Shown in pieces: positions 44,441 to 54,399 of a stretch of DNA of 64,000 nucleotides. Below the pieces are notes generated by a model, which saw nothing but the letters and a program-made list of their open reading frames with translations, was not told where the DNA came from and made no database searches. The stretch spans positions 1 through 64,000 of the forward strand of contig NZ_CP031555.1 of assembly GCF_003403095.1 (NCBI RefSeq). Reading direction: 5' to 3'. Within the stretch, counting starts at the first letter, position 1. Each line of letters starts with the position of its first letter. The position numbers and the translations under genes are program-made. Source of the DNA: Thalassospira indica. GTDB lineage: Bacteria > Pseudomonadota > Alphaproteobacteria > Rhodospirillales > Thalassospiraceae.

Positions 44441-45988
44441 TTACTTCTTGATCCAGGCGTTACGCGGACCGTCATTGATACCGATGGCCGTGGTCACCAG
44501 ATCGTTGACATTGCAACGGTAGATCGTCGGGAAGGTCAGTTCCTGCATCCAGGCGACCGGAACGTCATCGACGATTTCCTTCTGGATTTCGGCATAGGCT
44601 GCTTCGCGTTCTTCGGGTGTTACCATCGTCGCAGCAGCGGCCCATTTTTCGTCGAGTGCCAGGTTTTCATAGCCTTCGACGTTGTTCCACGGGCTGCCTT
44701 TTTTGATGCGATCGGCGGTATAGTTGCGCGAAACACCAAGGGCCGGGTCACCGTACTGATAGAGATAGGTGAAGGCCATGTCGTAATCCCACTGGGACGT
44801 TTTTTCGTTCCACCCAGCGACATCAGAGCTGTCGATTTCGGCATTGATGCCAACTTCGCTGAGATTCTGACGGACGGCCTCGGCCCAGCGTTGCCAGGTT
44901 TCACCATATGGCAGCGGCAGGATGCTGACCGGTTCGCCGTCATAGCCCATCTCGGCCAGAAGTTCCTTGGCCTTGTCCGGGTTGTGATCATAAATGGTCA
45001 CGTCATCGGAATAGAAATTGGTGCTCGACGCAATCGGACCGGTCGCAACTTTACCAAAGCCGTTCCAGACGACGTCGCGCATGAATTCACGATCCATGGC
45101 GTACATGACAGCCTGACGGAACTTCTCGTTGGCGGTCGGACCTTCGCGGTTGTTAAGCCACATCCATGCCAGCGGTGCGAGGAATTCCCAGCCCTTTTCG
45201 GTGACACAAACACCATCCATTTCGGCCAGACGCGGGATATCCCAGTTTTCAACCGAACCGCCCGGCAGAACATCAACCTCGCCGGTTTCAAACGCCACCG
45301 CACGGGCCGCAGCATCCGGGATCACACGGTAAAAGACTTCGTCCAGATACGGCAGGCCATCGACATAATAGTCCTCGTTCTTAACAAGGTGGATGTGGCT
45401 GCCCTTGACCCATTCCTTGAACTTGAACGGTCCGGTGCCAATCGGCGTGGCGTTCGCCGGGTTGTTGGCGAAGTCAGTACCTTCGTAGATGTGCTTGGGC
45501 ACGATCGGCATGGTGCCGTTTTCAAAGGCATTGATGAACGGACCAAACGGTTCTTTTAGTTTGAAGACAACCGTCATCGGATCCGGGGCGGTGATGCTTT
45601 TGACATAGGCGAGTGACGCACGCAGACGCGCATGGGTTTCACGCAGGAAAACATCGGCGGAAAAGACAACGTCATCGGCGGTGAAATCTTCGCCGTCATG
45701 CCATTTGACACCTTCATTAAGCTTGAAGGTGTAGGTCAGACCGTCGTCGGAGATTTCCCAGCTTTTGGCCAGGCTCGGCATCGGGGTCAGTTCGCTGTCA
45801 TAGCGCAGCAGGCTTTCATAGATATCGCCTGCAACAAGCTGGGTCGGGCCATTCTGCACAAGGCCGAGCATCAGTCCCGGTGGTTCGGGCTGAACAACGA
45901 TATCAAGCCGACCGCCAGCTTCCTGTGCCGCCACTGGCGAGGCCAGGGCGGCGGCGATGAGAAAAGTAGTCACCTTTAAATATTTCAT
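44441..45988 (-). CDS. Peptide-type ABC importer substrate-binding protein
   Basis: A family 5 extracellular solute-binding protein of 515 residues with a clear signal peptide (MKYLKVTTFLIAAALASPVAAQ). Landmarks are AKSWEISDDGLTYTFKLNEGVKWHDGE, abbreviated here by its WHDGE motif, FKLKEPFGPFINAF and GTGPFKFKEW. It is the receptor for the importer encoded downstream. Cysteines in the central part (VCVTEKGWEF, YRCNVNDL) are unusual but not diagnostic. Substrate unknown. Confidence 0.92.
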   Translation of the reverse strand: MKYLKVTTFLIAAALASPVAAQEAGGRLDIVVQPEPPGLMLGLVQNGPTQLVAGDIYESLLRYDSELTPMPSLAKSWEISDDGLTYTFKLNEGVKWHDGEDFTADDVVFSADVFLRETHARLRASLAYVKSITAPDPMTVVFKLKEPFGPFINAFENGTMPIVPKHIYEGTDFANNPANATPIGTGPFKFKEWVKGSHIHLVKNEDYYVDGLPYLDEVFYRVIPDAAARAVAFETGEVDVLPGGSVENWDIPRLAEMDGVCVTEKGWEFLAPLAWMWLNNREGPTANEKFRQAVMYAMDREFMRDVVWNGFGKVATGPIASSTNFYSDDVTIYDHNPDKAKELLAEMGYDGEPVSILPLPYGETWQRWAEAVRQNLSEVGINAEIDSSDVAGWNEKTSQWDYDMAFTYLYQYGDPALGVSRNYTADRIKKGSPWNNVEGYENLALDEKWAAAATMVTPEEREAAYAEIQKEIVDDVPVAWMQELTFPTIYRCNVNDLVTTAIGINDGPRNAWIKK

Positions 45989-46088
45989 AGCATTCCCTGA
46001 TTTTGTTTTGCATTTAGGTTCTTCTTTTTATTGGTGTTACGCACGTTTTGTTTAACCAAGGGCCACAAGCGTGACCCAGGCGCACAGG

Positions 46089-46859
46089 TTACCCGAGGTA
46101 ACCCGGGGCGCTGGCATCAAGCCGGCGCAGTTGGGCGGCCCATTCCGGGTCTGGTTTGCCCTTTTGTTCATAAGAATCGTACATCGACTGGTATTGGGAT
46201 GCGGTGTGTTCGGCAATGTCATGGCCGAGCACAACCGGGGTCAGGCCCATTCCAAGCGCAGCCACTTGCGCCTTGCAGGACCGTTCAAGGTTCAAGGCCA
46301 GCTTGACCGCCTCTGCCACCGAGCGACCCAAAAGCAGCGTGCCGTGATTGCGCAGCAACATCACCGATTTGTCGCCGAGATCGGCAACAATGCGGGCGCG
46401 TTCCTCTAGATTAAGCGCAATGCCTTCGTAGTCATGGAAGGCGATCCGATCATAAAACTGTGCCGACCACTGATTAAGCGGCAGCAGCCCTTCCTGATTT
46501 GATGAAACCGCCACACCCGCGACCGTGTGGGTATGCAGAACACAAACTGCATCGTGACGCGCCATGTGAACCGCCGAATGGATGGTAAAGCCAGCGGCAT
46601 TCACCCCGGCACCATAGGGGTCATCAATCACGGCACCGGTTTCATCGACGGTTACCAGATTGGCCGCGGTGACTTCGTCAAACCGCAGGCCGAACGGATT
46701 GAGCAGAAAGCGTTGCTCGCCCCCCGGTCCGGATGGGAGCCGTGCGGAAATATGGGTGTAGATGCCGTCATCCATGCCTTCGAGCGCGATCAACCGATAG
46801 GCCGCAGCCAGATCGCGGCGGATTTCGGATATCGATTGATCACTCATAGCATCACGCAT
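46089..46859 (-). CDS. Class II aldolase/adducin family protein
   Basis: A zinc-dependent class II aldolase-fold protein of 256 residues. Metal ligands appear in CVLHTHTVAG and in LLRNHGTLLLG. The N-terminal GLYTHIS-like segment reads GIYTHISARLP and FLLNPFGLRFDEV. Members may be aldolases or decarboxylases, and the conserved glutamate of true fuculose-phosphate aldolases is not obvious. It starts at ATG 46859 by choice; 46847 and 46901 are alternatives. It lies divergent from a GntR regulator that probably controls it. Confidence 0.82.
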   Translation of the reverse strand: MRDAMSDQSISEIRRDLAAAYRLIALEGMDDGIYTHISARLPSGPGGEQRFLLNPFGLRFDEVTAANLVTVDETGAVIDDPYGAGVNAAGFTIHSAVHMARHDAVCVLHTHTVAGVAVSSNQEGLLPLNQWSAQFYDRIAFHDYEGIALNLEERARIVADLGDKSVMLLRNHGTLLLGRSVAEAVKLALNLERSCKAQVAALGMGLTPVVLGHDIAEHTASQYQSMYDSYEQKGKPDPEWAAQLRRLDASAPGYLG

Positions 46860-46933
46860 TAATGCCGCCCTTTCGTTATGTCGCTTTTTTGATTGCTTCA
46901 AGGCTGCGGGATGATCCCGGCGCAGTCAAGTAA

Positions 46934-46945
46934 ATTGTCGACAAT
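46934..46945. promoter_or_regulatory. GntR-type operator palindrome
   Basis: The perfect 12-base palindrome ATTGTCGACAAT lies between the divergent aldolase and GntR genes. TTGTCGACAA-like sites are common for FCD-type GntR regulators, so this is probably the autoregulatory site. Confidence 0.65.
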
Positions 46946-47047
46946 CTACAATTCGTTGCCTAGACTGACCGGAGTCATGCATCTTTCTTTGGCGTCTGTT
47001 GCGGGCTTAATTCAAAGAACTCAAATCCACCTTCTGCGGGCTTACAT

Positions 47048-47752
47048 ATGACACAGGCACAGCCGTCCTCCAGCTTCCAACAGATTGATCGTGAAGGGCT
47101 CGTCCAGCGGGTTGCCAAGTTGCTGAGCAAAGCAATCGTTAGCGGAAAGCTTGCACCGGGCGCGCGGTTATCCGAATCGGTCGTCGCCCGCGAACTGGGG
47201 GTCAGCCGGGCACCTGTCCGTGAAGCCGCAAGGTTGCTTGAAAGTTCGGGACTGGTGAGGTCCGAGCCGAACCGGGGATTTTTCGTGCGTCAGGTTTCGA
47301 TAAAGGCACTCAATGATTTGTATGAGTTGCGACTGGCGATTGAAACGGCCGTGGTCGAACGTCTGGTGCAGAACTGGAACGAAGAGCTCAACGCAACCCT
47401 GACTGCGCAGGTGGCCGAGCTTCACCGGGTTGCCACCGACGAGGCCGATATTTTCACCCAGGTCGAGGCCGACATGCAGTTTCACCGGCTGATGTGCACC
47501 GGCAGCGACAACCCGAAATTCCTGCAGGTGTTCGAACAGGTCGCCATAGAAACCGAGTTCAGCATCATGCTGATCGGGCAGTTGTATGACGATCCGACCC
47601 GAATTGCAGAAACACACGAACCGATTCTTAAAGCCCTGCGGGCACGCGATGCCACCAAGGCCGTTTCGTCGATCCGCTACCACATTTCGGAGGCGCAACG
47701 CATCGTGATCGATCAGTTCCGCCTTCTGGAAGAAGGCAAAACGTCGACATGA
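47048..47752 (+). CDS. GntR/FCD transcriptional regulator
   Basis: A 234-residue FadR-type regulator. The DNA-binding helix is ELGVSRAPVREAARLLE, after GARLSESVVA. The FCD domain has EADMQFHRLMC and a histidine-rich C-terminal half (YHISEAQRIV). Its start ATG 47048 is the only good one. It overlaps the acetylpolyamine amidohydrolase gene by 4 bases, indicating control of a polyamine or amide pathway, and may also act on the divergent aldolase operon. Confidence 0.88.
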   Translation: MTQAQPSSSFQQIDREGLVQRVAKLLSKAIVSGKLAPGARLSESVVARELGVSRAPVREAARLLESSGLVRSEPNRGFFVRQVSIKALNDLYELRLAIETAVVERLVQNWNEELNATLTAQVAELHRVATDEADIFTQVEADMQFHRLMCTGSDNPKFLQVFEQVAIETEFSIMLIGQLYDDPTRIAETHEPILKALRARDATKAVSSIRYHISEAQRIVIDQFRLLEEGKTST

Positions 47753-48795
47753 AATGCTTCTACGCCCCCGAAACCGAAACACATGATCCGATTTTTCGCC
47801 TGACCTATGGCAAGATCCAGCGTAATGCCGAACAGGCCGAACGCGCCAAGCTTTTGCTGGCTAGTCTTGATGCGCTTTCCCTGTCAGTAACCGAACCCGG
47901 ACGCGCCCCGATGGCAGCCCTAGAAACCGTTCATACCAAGCGGTTTTTAAAGTTTTTGGAAACGGCGTGGGATGAATGGCAAAAGCAGCCCGATGCTGGC
48001 CCGGAAGTCGTCCCCAACGTATTTCCGCGTGCCGCAACATCGTCCTATCCGCACACCATTCTGGCCCGGGCGGGCTGGCATATGGGCGATACGTCTGCGC
48101 CGATTGGCCAGCATAGCTGGCAGGCGGCCTTGCGCGCCGCCGATTGCGCCATTGCCGCAACCGATGCGGTGCTGGCGGGGGATGACAAGGCCTATGCGCT
48201 GTGTCGGCCAGCGGGACATCACACCAGTGCCGAAATTGCCGCCGGGCATTGTTTGTTGAATAATGCCGCCATTGCGGCCGCACGCCTGCGCACCACACAT
48301 GATCGCGTCGCCATATTTGATATCGATGTCCATCATGGCAACGGCACGCAGGATATCTTTTATGATCGCAACGATGTCCTGACCGCTTCCATCCACGCCG
48401 ACCCCACGGACTATTACCCGTTCTTTACCGGCTTTGCCCACGAAACCGGGACGGGGAACGGCGAAGGATATAACCTTAATCTGCCCCTGCCTCGCACCAC
48501 CACAGATGCAGCATGGCTTGCCGCAATCGATACCGTCCTTGACCGTATTGCCGACTTCAATCCCGGTGCGCTGGTTCTCAGCCTTGGGCTTGATACGCAC
48601 GAGGATGACCCGTTGCTTGGCATGAAAGTCAGTTGGGACGGACTGCGCCGTGCCGGTGAAAAAATTGCTGCGGCGGGCTATCCGACGGTTATTGTGCAAG
48701 AGGGTGGATATCTGACACCATCACTGACAACGTCGCTGACATCTTTTCTTTCGGGTTATTTGGGCGCAAAAATACCCGCACTTGAGAGAAACTGA
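47749..48795 (+). CDS. Histone deacetylase-like acetylpolyamine amidohydrolase
   Basis: A zinc deacetylase of the arginase/HDAC fold, 348 residues. The active-site motifs are CRPAGHHTSAEIAAGHCLLNN-type (short form RPAGHHTS), the metal-binding IFDIDVHHGNGTQD, and LGLDTHEDDPL with a further aspartate. EGGYLTPSL near the end is also typical of bacterial acetylpolyamine amidohydrolases. It likely frees acetylated polyamines in the cytoplasm, giving the amine to the aminotransferase encoded about 100 bases downstream. Confidence 0.9.
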   Translation: MKCFYAPETETHDPIFRLTYGKIQRNAEQAERAKLLLASLDALSLSVTEPGRAPMAALETVHTKRFLKFLETAWDEWQKQPDAGPEVVPNVFPRAATSSYPHTILARAGWHMGDTSAPIGQHSWQAALRAADCAIAATDAVLAGDDKAYALCRPAGHHTSAEIAAGHCLLNNAAIAAARLRTTHDRVAIFDIDVHHGNGTQDIFYDRNDVLTASIHADPTDYYPFFTGFAHETGTGNGEGYNLNLPLPRTTTDAAWLAAIDTVLDRIADFNPGALVLSLGLDTHEDDPLLGMKVSWDGLRRAGEKIAAAGYPTVIVQEGGYLTPSLTTSLTSFLSGYLGAKIPALERN

Positions 48796-48897
48796 CCCGC
48801 ATCAGCCACCAATGGCGGGTTTGATCGCAACCGCATATACTGCAGAACAGAATGGCCGCCCCATATCAGGGCCTCATCATCAGAACGGGAGTTTCAC

Positions 48898-50277
48898 ATG
48901 AACCATCGGCCGAATTCGCTCCACATGTCCGACATCGCGCATTCGATGCATCCATACACCAATATGCGACTGCACGAAGAAAAGGGCCCGATGATCATGG
49001 CCGAGGGCAATGGCGCCCGCGTCACCGACAGCGAAGGCAAGGAATATATCGAAGGTCTTGCAGGGCTTTGGTCGGTTGCGGTTGGCTTTTCTGAAACCCG
49101 TCTGGCCGATGCGGCATATGCGCAGCTTAAACGCCTGCCCTATTACCACAGCTTTGCCCACAAGGCGCATGAGCCGTCGATCCGTCTGGCCGAAAAGCTG
49201 GTGGAAATGACGCCCGAGGGCCTGAACCGCGTGTTCTTTACCAATTCCGGATCGGAAGCCAACGACACCGTCGTCAAGATGGCCTGGTTCCTTAATAACG
49301 GTTTGGGTCGCCCGGAAAAGAAGAAGTTCCTGTCGCGCACCAAGGCCTATCACGGGATTACGATTGCATCGGGCTCACTGACCGGGCTTGCCGGCAACCA
49401 GAAGGACTTTGACCTTCCGGCCATTCCGGTAACGCATCTGAGCTGCCCGCATTTCTGGCGTTATGGCGAAGAGGGCGAGACGGAAGCAGAGTTCACCGCG
49501 CGCCTTTTGAAGGAGCTTGAAGACACCATCATCGCCGAAGGCCCGGAAACCATTGCGGCCTTTATCGGTGAGCCGGTGATGGGTGCGGGTGGTGTGATGA
49601 CGCCGCCGGAAGGCTACTGGCCGGGTGTGGTGGAAATCTGCCACAAGTACGACATTCTGGTTGTTTCCGATGAAGTCATTAACGGTTTCGGCCGGACCGG
49701 TGCGCGGTTTGGCTGTGAAAAATATGGCTTCACGCCGGACATTCTGGTGACATCCAAACAGCTGACCTCGTCCTACATGCCGCTGGCAGCGATCGTTGTG
49801 AATGACAAGGTCTATAACGCGATTGCTGATAACACTGCCAAGCTTGGCAATTTCGGCCACGGCTTCACCGGCACCGGACATCCGGTGTCCTGTGCGGTTG
49901 GTCTGGAAAACCTCAACATCATCGAAGAACGCGATTTGATGGGCAATGCCAAACGTCTGGAACCACTGTTCCAGGATGGCTTGCGCGCCTTTGCAGATCA
50001 TCCGTTGATCGGCGAAATTCGCGGTGTCGGCCTGATTGCAGGCCTTGAGATGGCAGACAAGAAAACCAAACAGCCATTTGGCAAACCCGGCACTGTTGCC
50101 GCCAAGGTCGTGGCACTGGCCGCCGAAGAAGGGCTTATTTGCCGCAATGTCTATGACACGGTGGCGCTTTGCCCGCCGCTGATCGTCACCGAGGATGATA
50201 TCCGCGAAATCCACACCCGCCTTGGCCGCGCGCTTGACCGGGCACTTGAGTGGGCCAAGTCCGAAGGGATGCTTTGA
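48898..50277 (+). CDS. Class III omega-aminotransferase (polyamine/beta-alanine type)
   Basis: A PLP-dependent aminotransferase of 459 residues that moves a terminal amino group to pyruvate. Family signs are EGLAGLWSVAVGFSE, FTNSGSEANDTVVKM, the aspartate in VVSDEVINGFGRTG and the PLP lysine in TSKQLTSSYMP. The LWSVAVG start and the SKQLTSSY motif are seen in SpuC/putrescine- and beta-alanine-type transaminases. It probably follows the deacetylase in polyamine breakdown. A strong terminator lies downstream. Confidence 0.9.
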   Translation: MNHRPNSLHMSDIAHSMHPYTNMRLHEEKGPMIMAEGNGARVTDSEGKEYIEGLAGLWSVAVGFSETRLADAAYAQLKRLPYYHSFAHKAHEPSIRLAEKLVEMTPEGLNRVFFTNSGSEANDTVVKMAWFLNNGLGRPEKKKFLSRTKAYHGITIASGSLTGLAGNQKDFDLPAIPVTHLSCPHFWRYGEEGETEAEFTARLLKELEDTIIAEGPETIAAFIGEPVMGAGGVMTPPEGYWPGVVEICHKYDILVVSDEVINGFGRTGARFGCEKYGFTPDILVTSKQLTSSYMPLAAIVVNDKVYNAIADNTAKLGNFGHGFTGTGHPVSCAVGLENLNIIEERDLMGNAKRLEPLFQDGLRAFADHPLIGEIRGVGLIAGLEMADKKTKQPFGKPGTVAAKVVALAAEEGLICRNVYDTVALCPPLIVTEDDIREIHTRLGRALDRALEWAKSEGML

Positions 50278-50321
50278 TCTAAAAATCGCCGCGCAAAATT
50301 AGCACGCGAGGTGCACCAATC

Positions 50322-50362
50322 AAAAAGCCGGAGGTGGGTTTTCCCATCTCCGGCTTTGTTTT
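50322..50362 (+). terminator. Terminator after the aminotransferase gene
   Basis: Arms of about 15 bases (AAAGCCGGAGGTGGG and CCCATCTCCGGCTTT, with one G-T pair) end in a T-rich tract TTTGTTTT. It lies just outside the rhamnose element. Confidence 0.85.
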
Positions 50363-50387
50363 GCTTGGCGCTATTTTACAACGTCAA

Positions 50388-50490
50388 TGTGAATTGACGC
50401 ACAAAACTGGAACTGTTGTATGCAAAAACCAACCACTTGAAGACGTCCGTGACATATATAATTCACCCCATCTGACGCAGTTATCTGGAA
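50388..50490 (+). repeat. Left end LE1 of the rhamnose cassette
   Basis: Begins TGTGAATTGACGCACAAAACTGG. Copies of a TGACGCA-like site start at 50395, 50450 (TGACATATATAA) and 50473 (TGACGCAGTTATCTGG). The arrangement is repeated at 61683. Confidence 0.75.
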
Positions 50491-50646
50491 AATAAAGCAC
50501 TCCAATAATTATATCTAAAAAATCAGTTAGTTAACTCAAAATAGCTTTATTCAAGATCGACGTATTTCCAGATTTATGTGTCATGCTTCAAGCGGTTAAC
50601 TTGTTGCAGGACGGTTCAATCCATCCAGAACGAGACGTTCCCACTT

Positions 50647-52047
50647 TCAATGCAGATGGTCCTTATCAATCATTGAAAGTTTGTGTAGCCACAAATTCTT
50701 GTAGGCCAGAATACCGGTATCCGCGATCGGGTCTATTCGGGTTGAAGCATGTGAGTGATGCTGATGCATCCGACCTGTCAGAATTGCCGCGCCATAGCTG
50801 GTTCCAGAGCTGTCGCTTGAAGCAAAAATCTGCTGATCTTTCCGGAGACTGGCAAGCAATTGACACATGGCCGTGTTGGTCGCAAAGGGCCCCTCAAAAA
50901 TCACCGGCCCTTCACTGCTGATCATTTCAAGGCCGTAATCAATCATCAAGGCACAATAAATTGTCGCAAGAGCAACCTTGTCGCGTTCAGTTCGCAGTGC
51001 AGCTTTGTTGATCAGATGCCCCGAGTGATGACCAAAAGGCCCCCCTGCTTCAGCAAATGAAGGTATCGCCAAGCATTCTGACGCGATCAAACGTTTGATA
51101 TCAGAGATATCCGGATTATCTGTATGACCTTCAGCCAGGAACGCATATTCACGCCCGCCCATGAACCTTGCACTGGGCACGGCATTGCCATTCAGATCGA
51201 CATTGCACAGGGTATCGCGATACTCGTCAAGCTGTGGTCGTGCGTCTCCACCAACCGAGAAACAAATTGTCCAAGTACCAGATGATACAAGCGAAAACGG
51301 TTGCTTAACCCTGGTAATCAAGGGCACTAGCGACGCATTGCTGTCATGAATGCCACAATGGATCTCGCAATCGGGTGGCAGGCCGGTTTCGGCAGCGATT
51401 TCCGGCAGAATATTGCCCAAGACATCACTTGCCCCACGCATGGGCGCGAATTTTCCGGCCCATCCTCGGGTTTTGGCAAGCTGGCTCCAATCGGCCTGAT
51501 GCGGGTTCCATAGATCGGAATGACAGCCAAGCGACGTGACCTCGCAGGCTTTTATGCCAGACAACCGCCATGCCCAATATTGCGGATAGGGTAGAAAGTC
51601 TGTGGCACGCGCCATTTCTTCGGGAAAGGTTTGTTCAAGTGCAAATATCTGCCGCCCGAAATTCAGCCCTGCAGGCAAGCAGGGGCTTTGGCTATCGGCG
51701 AAATCATCACGTGCGCTGTCATAGGCATGATTGATTTCCGGGGCATATGTGTTTTCGTAATCCACAACCGGCAGAGCAAGCTCATCCCCCGCAAGGACCG
51801 CGACCGTGGCACCATGGGTCGTTACAACGATCCGTCCGATCACGGTCTCACGTGCCGCATCTTTCAGTGCGCTTTTATAGAAGTCCCACAGTCCTTCAAC
51901 ATCAAGATGGCGATAAGGCAATCCATCAATTGAACGATTTGGACAGCTTGTTTCAAACAGTATGGCACGGGTCTTGGTATCCCACACCACCAGCTTTGCA
52001 TTGGTTTTGCCAATATCAATGACGGCAATGGCGCGCTTATCTGTCAT
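50647..52047 (-). CDS. rhaK: L-rhamnulose kinase (FGGY family)
   Basis: Phosphorylates L-rhamnulose with ATP. This FGGY-type kinase of 466 residues has the phosphate-binding start [15 protein letters not shown], the [13 protein letters not shown] segment [25 protein letters not shown] and the C-terminal [14 protein letters not shown]. It is the last gene of rhaRSTPQUK, and its start overlaps rhaU by 4 bases. The type is the alphaproteobacterial RhaK rather than enterobacterial RhaB. Confidence 0.9.
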   Translation of the reverse strand: MTDKRAIAVIDIGKTNAKLVVWDTKTRAILFETSCPNRSIDGLPYRHLDVEGLWDFYKSALKDAARETVIGRIVVTTHGATVAVLAGDELALPVVDYENTYAPEINHAYDSARDDFADSQSPCLPAGLNFGRQIFALEQTFPEEMARATDFLPYPQYWAWRLSGIKACEVTSLGCHSDLWNPHQADWSQLAKTRGWAGKFAPMRGASDVLGNILPEIAAETGLPPDCEIHCGIHDSNASLVPLITRVKQPFSLVSSGTWTICFSVGGDARPQLDEYRDTLCNVDLNGNAVPSARFMGGREYAFLAEGHTDNPDISDIKRLIASECLAIPSFAEAGGPFGHHSGHLINKAALRTERDKVALATIYCALMIDYGLEMISSEGPVIFEGPFATNTAMCQLLASLRKDQQIFASSDSSGTSYGAAILTGRMHQHHSHASTRIDPIADTGILAYKNLWLHKLSMIDKDHLH

Positions 52048-52358
52048 GGCAGATAGAACACTTCTTTCAACGGAACAACTACGGGGCTGCCATCATCGTT
52101 GGTGGCCATGATATCGCCCATGAAACCCCACCAGCGCTGCATGATTTCATGGTTGGGCAACTCATCCATACCGTGGTCCTTGGAGCGGCGTAACACAGCA
52201 AAAAGGATGTTGGTTTCTTCATCAAGAAAGATGCTGTAATCCGAAATACCTGCTTTGCGCAGAAGCTCGCACAGATCGGGCCAGATTTCGTCGTGGCGCT
52301 TTTTGTACTCGTCTGCCCGACCCGGATTCAGCAGCATTTTGAAGGCAATCTTTTCCAT
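52044..52358 (-). CDS. rhaM: L-rhamnose mutarotase
   Basis: A small dimeric ferredoxin-fold protein of 104 residues (RhaU in Rhizobium) that interconverts anomers of L-rhamnose. The start [27 protein letters not shown], here noted by KRHDEIWP, and [11 protein letters not shown] are diagnostic. ATG 52358 is preferred over 52397. It lies between the rhaQ and rhaK genes. Confidence 0.93.
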   Translation of the reverse strand: MEKIAFKMLLNPGRADEYKKRHDEIWPDLCELLRKAGISDYSIFLDEETNILFAVLRRSKDHGMDELPNHEIMQRWWGFMGDIMATNDDGSPVVVPLKEVFYLP

Positions 52359-52362
52359 GATG

Positions 52363-53409
52363 CTAGCCCTGCTTTTGTGATCGCAATTTGCGTGCACTCA
52401 AAATGCGGCGCCAGATGATCGGTGTGCCAATCACAAGGATGAGCAGCAGGCCGGTAAAGATCGACATCACAATGCCCGGCACGTTCATCAGGCCCATGCC
52501 AAAGGTGACAAGGCCCATCAGGAAAACAGCGATAAACACACCAACAATGCTGCCTGATCCTCCCATGATGTTGACCCCGCCGAGAACCACCATCGTTATA
52601 ACTTCAAGTTCCCAACCCATTGCGATTGACGGGCGGGTTGAACCGATCCGTGATGTCAAAAGAACTGCTGCAACCCCGGCAAAAAGGCCAACAAGGGTAA
52701 ACAGGAACAATCGATGGCGTTTGACATTGATCCCGGAAAACAAGGCTGCTGTCGGATTGTTGCCAATCGCGTAAACCCGTCGCCCGAAGGTGGTTTTATG
52801 CAGCAAAACTCCAAACACAACGGCAAGGCACAGGAACAGAACGAACTCAAACGACACCACGCCCCAGACATAGCCCTGACCAAAAAACGCGAAGCCGTCC
52901 GGGTAACTGCGATACACATCATCGCCCAGAACAATATAGGCAATGCCGCGATACAGGCTCATGGTGCCGATTGTCACAACAATTGCCGGTATGTCGAACT
53001 TGGTGATGATCCAGCCATTTACAAAGCCGGCGACGGCCCCAACCGCCATGCCGATCATGGCAAGTTCGATCGGACCAGCACCCATGCTATTGGCAAAGCC
53101 CATCGTTACCGATGCAAGTGCAATGGTCGAGGCAACCGATAAATCGATATCGCGGGCGATAATTAGCAGCGCCATAGGCAGTGCAATGATCGCCTTTTCG
53201 GTAAAGTTGAATGTCGCGTCCGACAAGCTCCACGGATCAAGGAAATACGGGGATAGCTGAGTGTTGGTGAAAAACGCAATCGCGACAAACACCATTAAAA
53301 GGGTTTCCCAGCGCATCAATTTGCTTCGTAAATCGCCATTGAGGCTGTCAGGCAGCTCTCGTGATATTTCTTTGGTCATGGGCTGTTTCAAGGTTTCTTC
53401 GTTGATCAT
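52363..53409 (-). CDS. rhaQ: Rhamnose ABC transporter permease
   Basis: An inner-membrane permease of 348 residues of the ribose/rhamnose class with about ten membrane segments. Signs are [31 protein letters not shown] and the segment [16 protein letters not shown]. It overlaps rhaP by 4 bases and forms the channel with it. The N-terminal tail up to about residue 20 is not conserved. Confidence 0.92.
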   Translation of the reverse strand: MINEETLKQPMTKEISRELPDSLNGDLRSKLMRWETLLMVFVAIAFFTNTQLSPYFLDPWSLSDATFNFTEKAIIALPMALLIIARDIDLSVASTIALASVTMGFANSMGAGPIELAMIGMAVGAVAGFVNGWIITKFDIPAIVVTIGTMSLYRGIAYIVLGDDVYRSYPDGFAFFGQGYVWGVVSFEFVLFLCLAVVFGVLLHKTTFGRRVYAIGNNPTAALFSGINVKRHRLFLFTLVGLFAGVAAVLLTSRIGSTRPSIAMGWELEVITMVVLGGVNIMGGSGSIVGVFIAVFLMGLVTFGMGLMNVPGIVMSIFTGLLLILVIGTPIIWRRILSARKLRSQKQG

Positions 53410-54398
53410 TGGTGGGCCTCGCGGAGGATGCGTCGGCCACCACGCTTTTCACTACGTGAATTGATGATCACGGCCAGAACAATCACCAAACCGGAAATCG
53501 CAAGTTGCCAGAAAGGTGAAATACCGATCACGGGTAGTGCATTCTTGATCAGGCCAAGGAAAATGGCACCAAGTACCGCACCCCATATCGAGCCGATCCC
53601 CCCTGCGATACTGATCCCACCGATGACACAGGCGGCAACGACCTGAAGTTCAAAGGCCAGAGCAACTTCCACATAGGCAACCGCGTAGCGCGAAACCCAC
53701 AGATATCCGCACATGCCCGCGACAGCACCGGAAATGCAAAAGGTAATGAACTGGTGTTTGCCAACATCCAGGCCGCTATAGACAGCAGCCTTCGGGTTCC
53801 CGCCAACCGCAAAGATCGAAAGGCCGGTCTTGGTAAAACGTGTAAAGATAAACATCACCAATGTCAGCGCGATAGCAATCCAGGAGAGGACCGTCAGATC
53901 AAGGAAAGTTGCGCGCGGTAGGGCAAGGAATTGCGGGGTCATTTCATGGGCGTTTACCCATTCCCCGTCGCTGAGCAAAAAGACAAAGCCGCGATAGACG
54001 CTCATGGTGCCAAGGGTAACAACGATCGACGGAATGCCGACCAGCCAGACCAATAGGCCGTTAAAGGCGCCAAGTATCAGCCCGATGCCAATCGACATGA
54101 CAAGCGTCACAAAAGCGGACGTTTCCGGAAAGGCGACATTAAACAGAGCCACGCACATGCCGGTAAATGCCAGGTTCGATGCGACTGACAGATCGATACA
54201 TCTTGTCAGGATTACGAGCATCTGCGCGCATGCAAGCATGATCAGAATGGCTGTATCGTCGAAAACCTCAGCCAAGTTCGCTGCGCCGACAAAGAACGGG
54301 GCTGCTGATCCCACGCCAACCAGCATCATGATGATCAGAGCACCAAGCAGCCATTCACGATGCGAGATCAGTTTGCCGATCATGGAAGTACTTTTCAT
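53406..54398 (-). CDS. rhaP: Rhamnose ABC transporter permease
   Basis: The partner permease of 330 residues. It carries CIDLSVASNLAFTG, VVTLGTMSVYRGFVFL, the segment GGISIAGGIGSIWGAV and GLIKNALPVIGISPFWQ. The gene lies 1 base after the ATPase stop codon. In Rhizobium, RhaP and RhaQ together form the channel for rhamnose entry. Confidence 0.92.
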   Translation of the reverse strand: MKSTSMIGKLISHREWLLGALIIMMLVGVGSAAPFFVGAANLAEVFDDTAILIMLACAQMLVILTRCIDLSVASNLAFTGMCVALFNVAFPETSAFVTLVMSIGIGLILGAFNGLLVWLVGIPSIVVTLGTMSVYRGFVFLLSDGEWVNAHEMTPQFLALPRATFLDLTVLSWIAIALTLVMFIFTRFTKTGLSIFAVGGNPKAAVYSGLDVGKHQFITFCISGAVAGMCGYLWVSRYAVAYVEVALAFELQVVAACVIGGISIAGGIGSIWGAVLGAIFLGLIKNALPVIGISPFWQLAISGLVIVLAVIINSRSEKRGGRRILREAHQ

Positions 54399-54399
54399 A

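Larger units (their letters stand above)
50278..50646. other. Intergenic stretch with terminator and left end of the rhamnose cassette
   Basis: No gene is supported. It contains the terminator of the aminotransferase gene and, from 50388, the repeat array described as the left element end. The following bases to 50646 are AT-rich and become the 3' side of rhaK. Confidence 0.6.
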
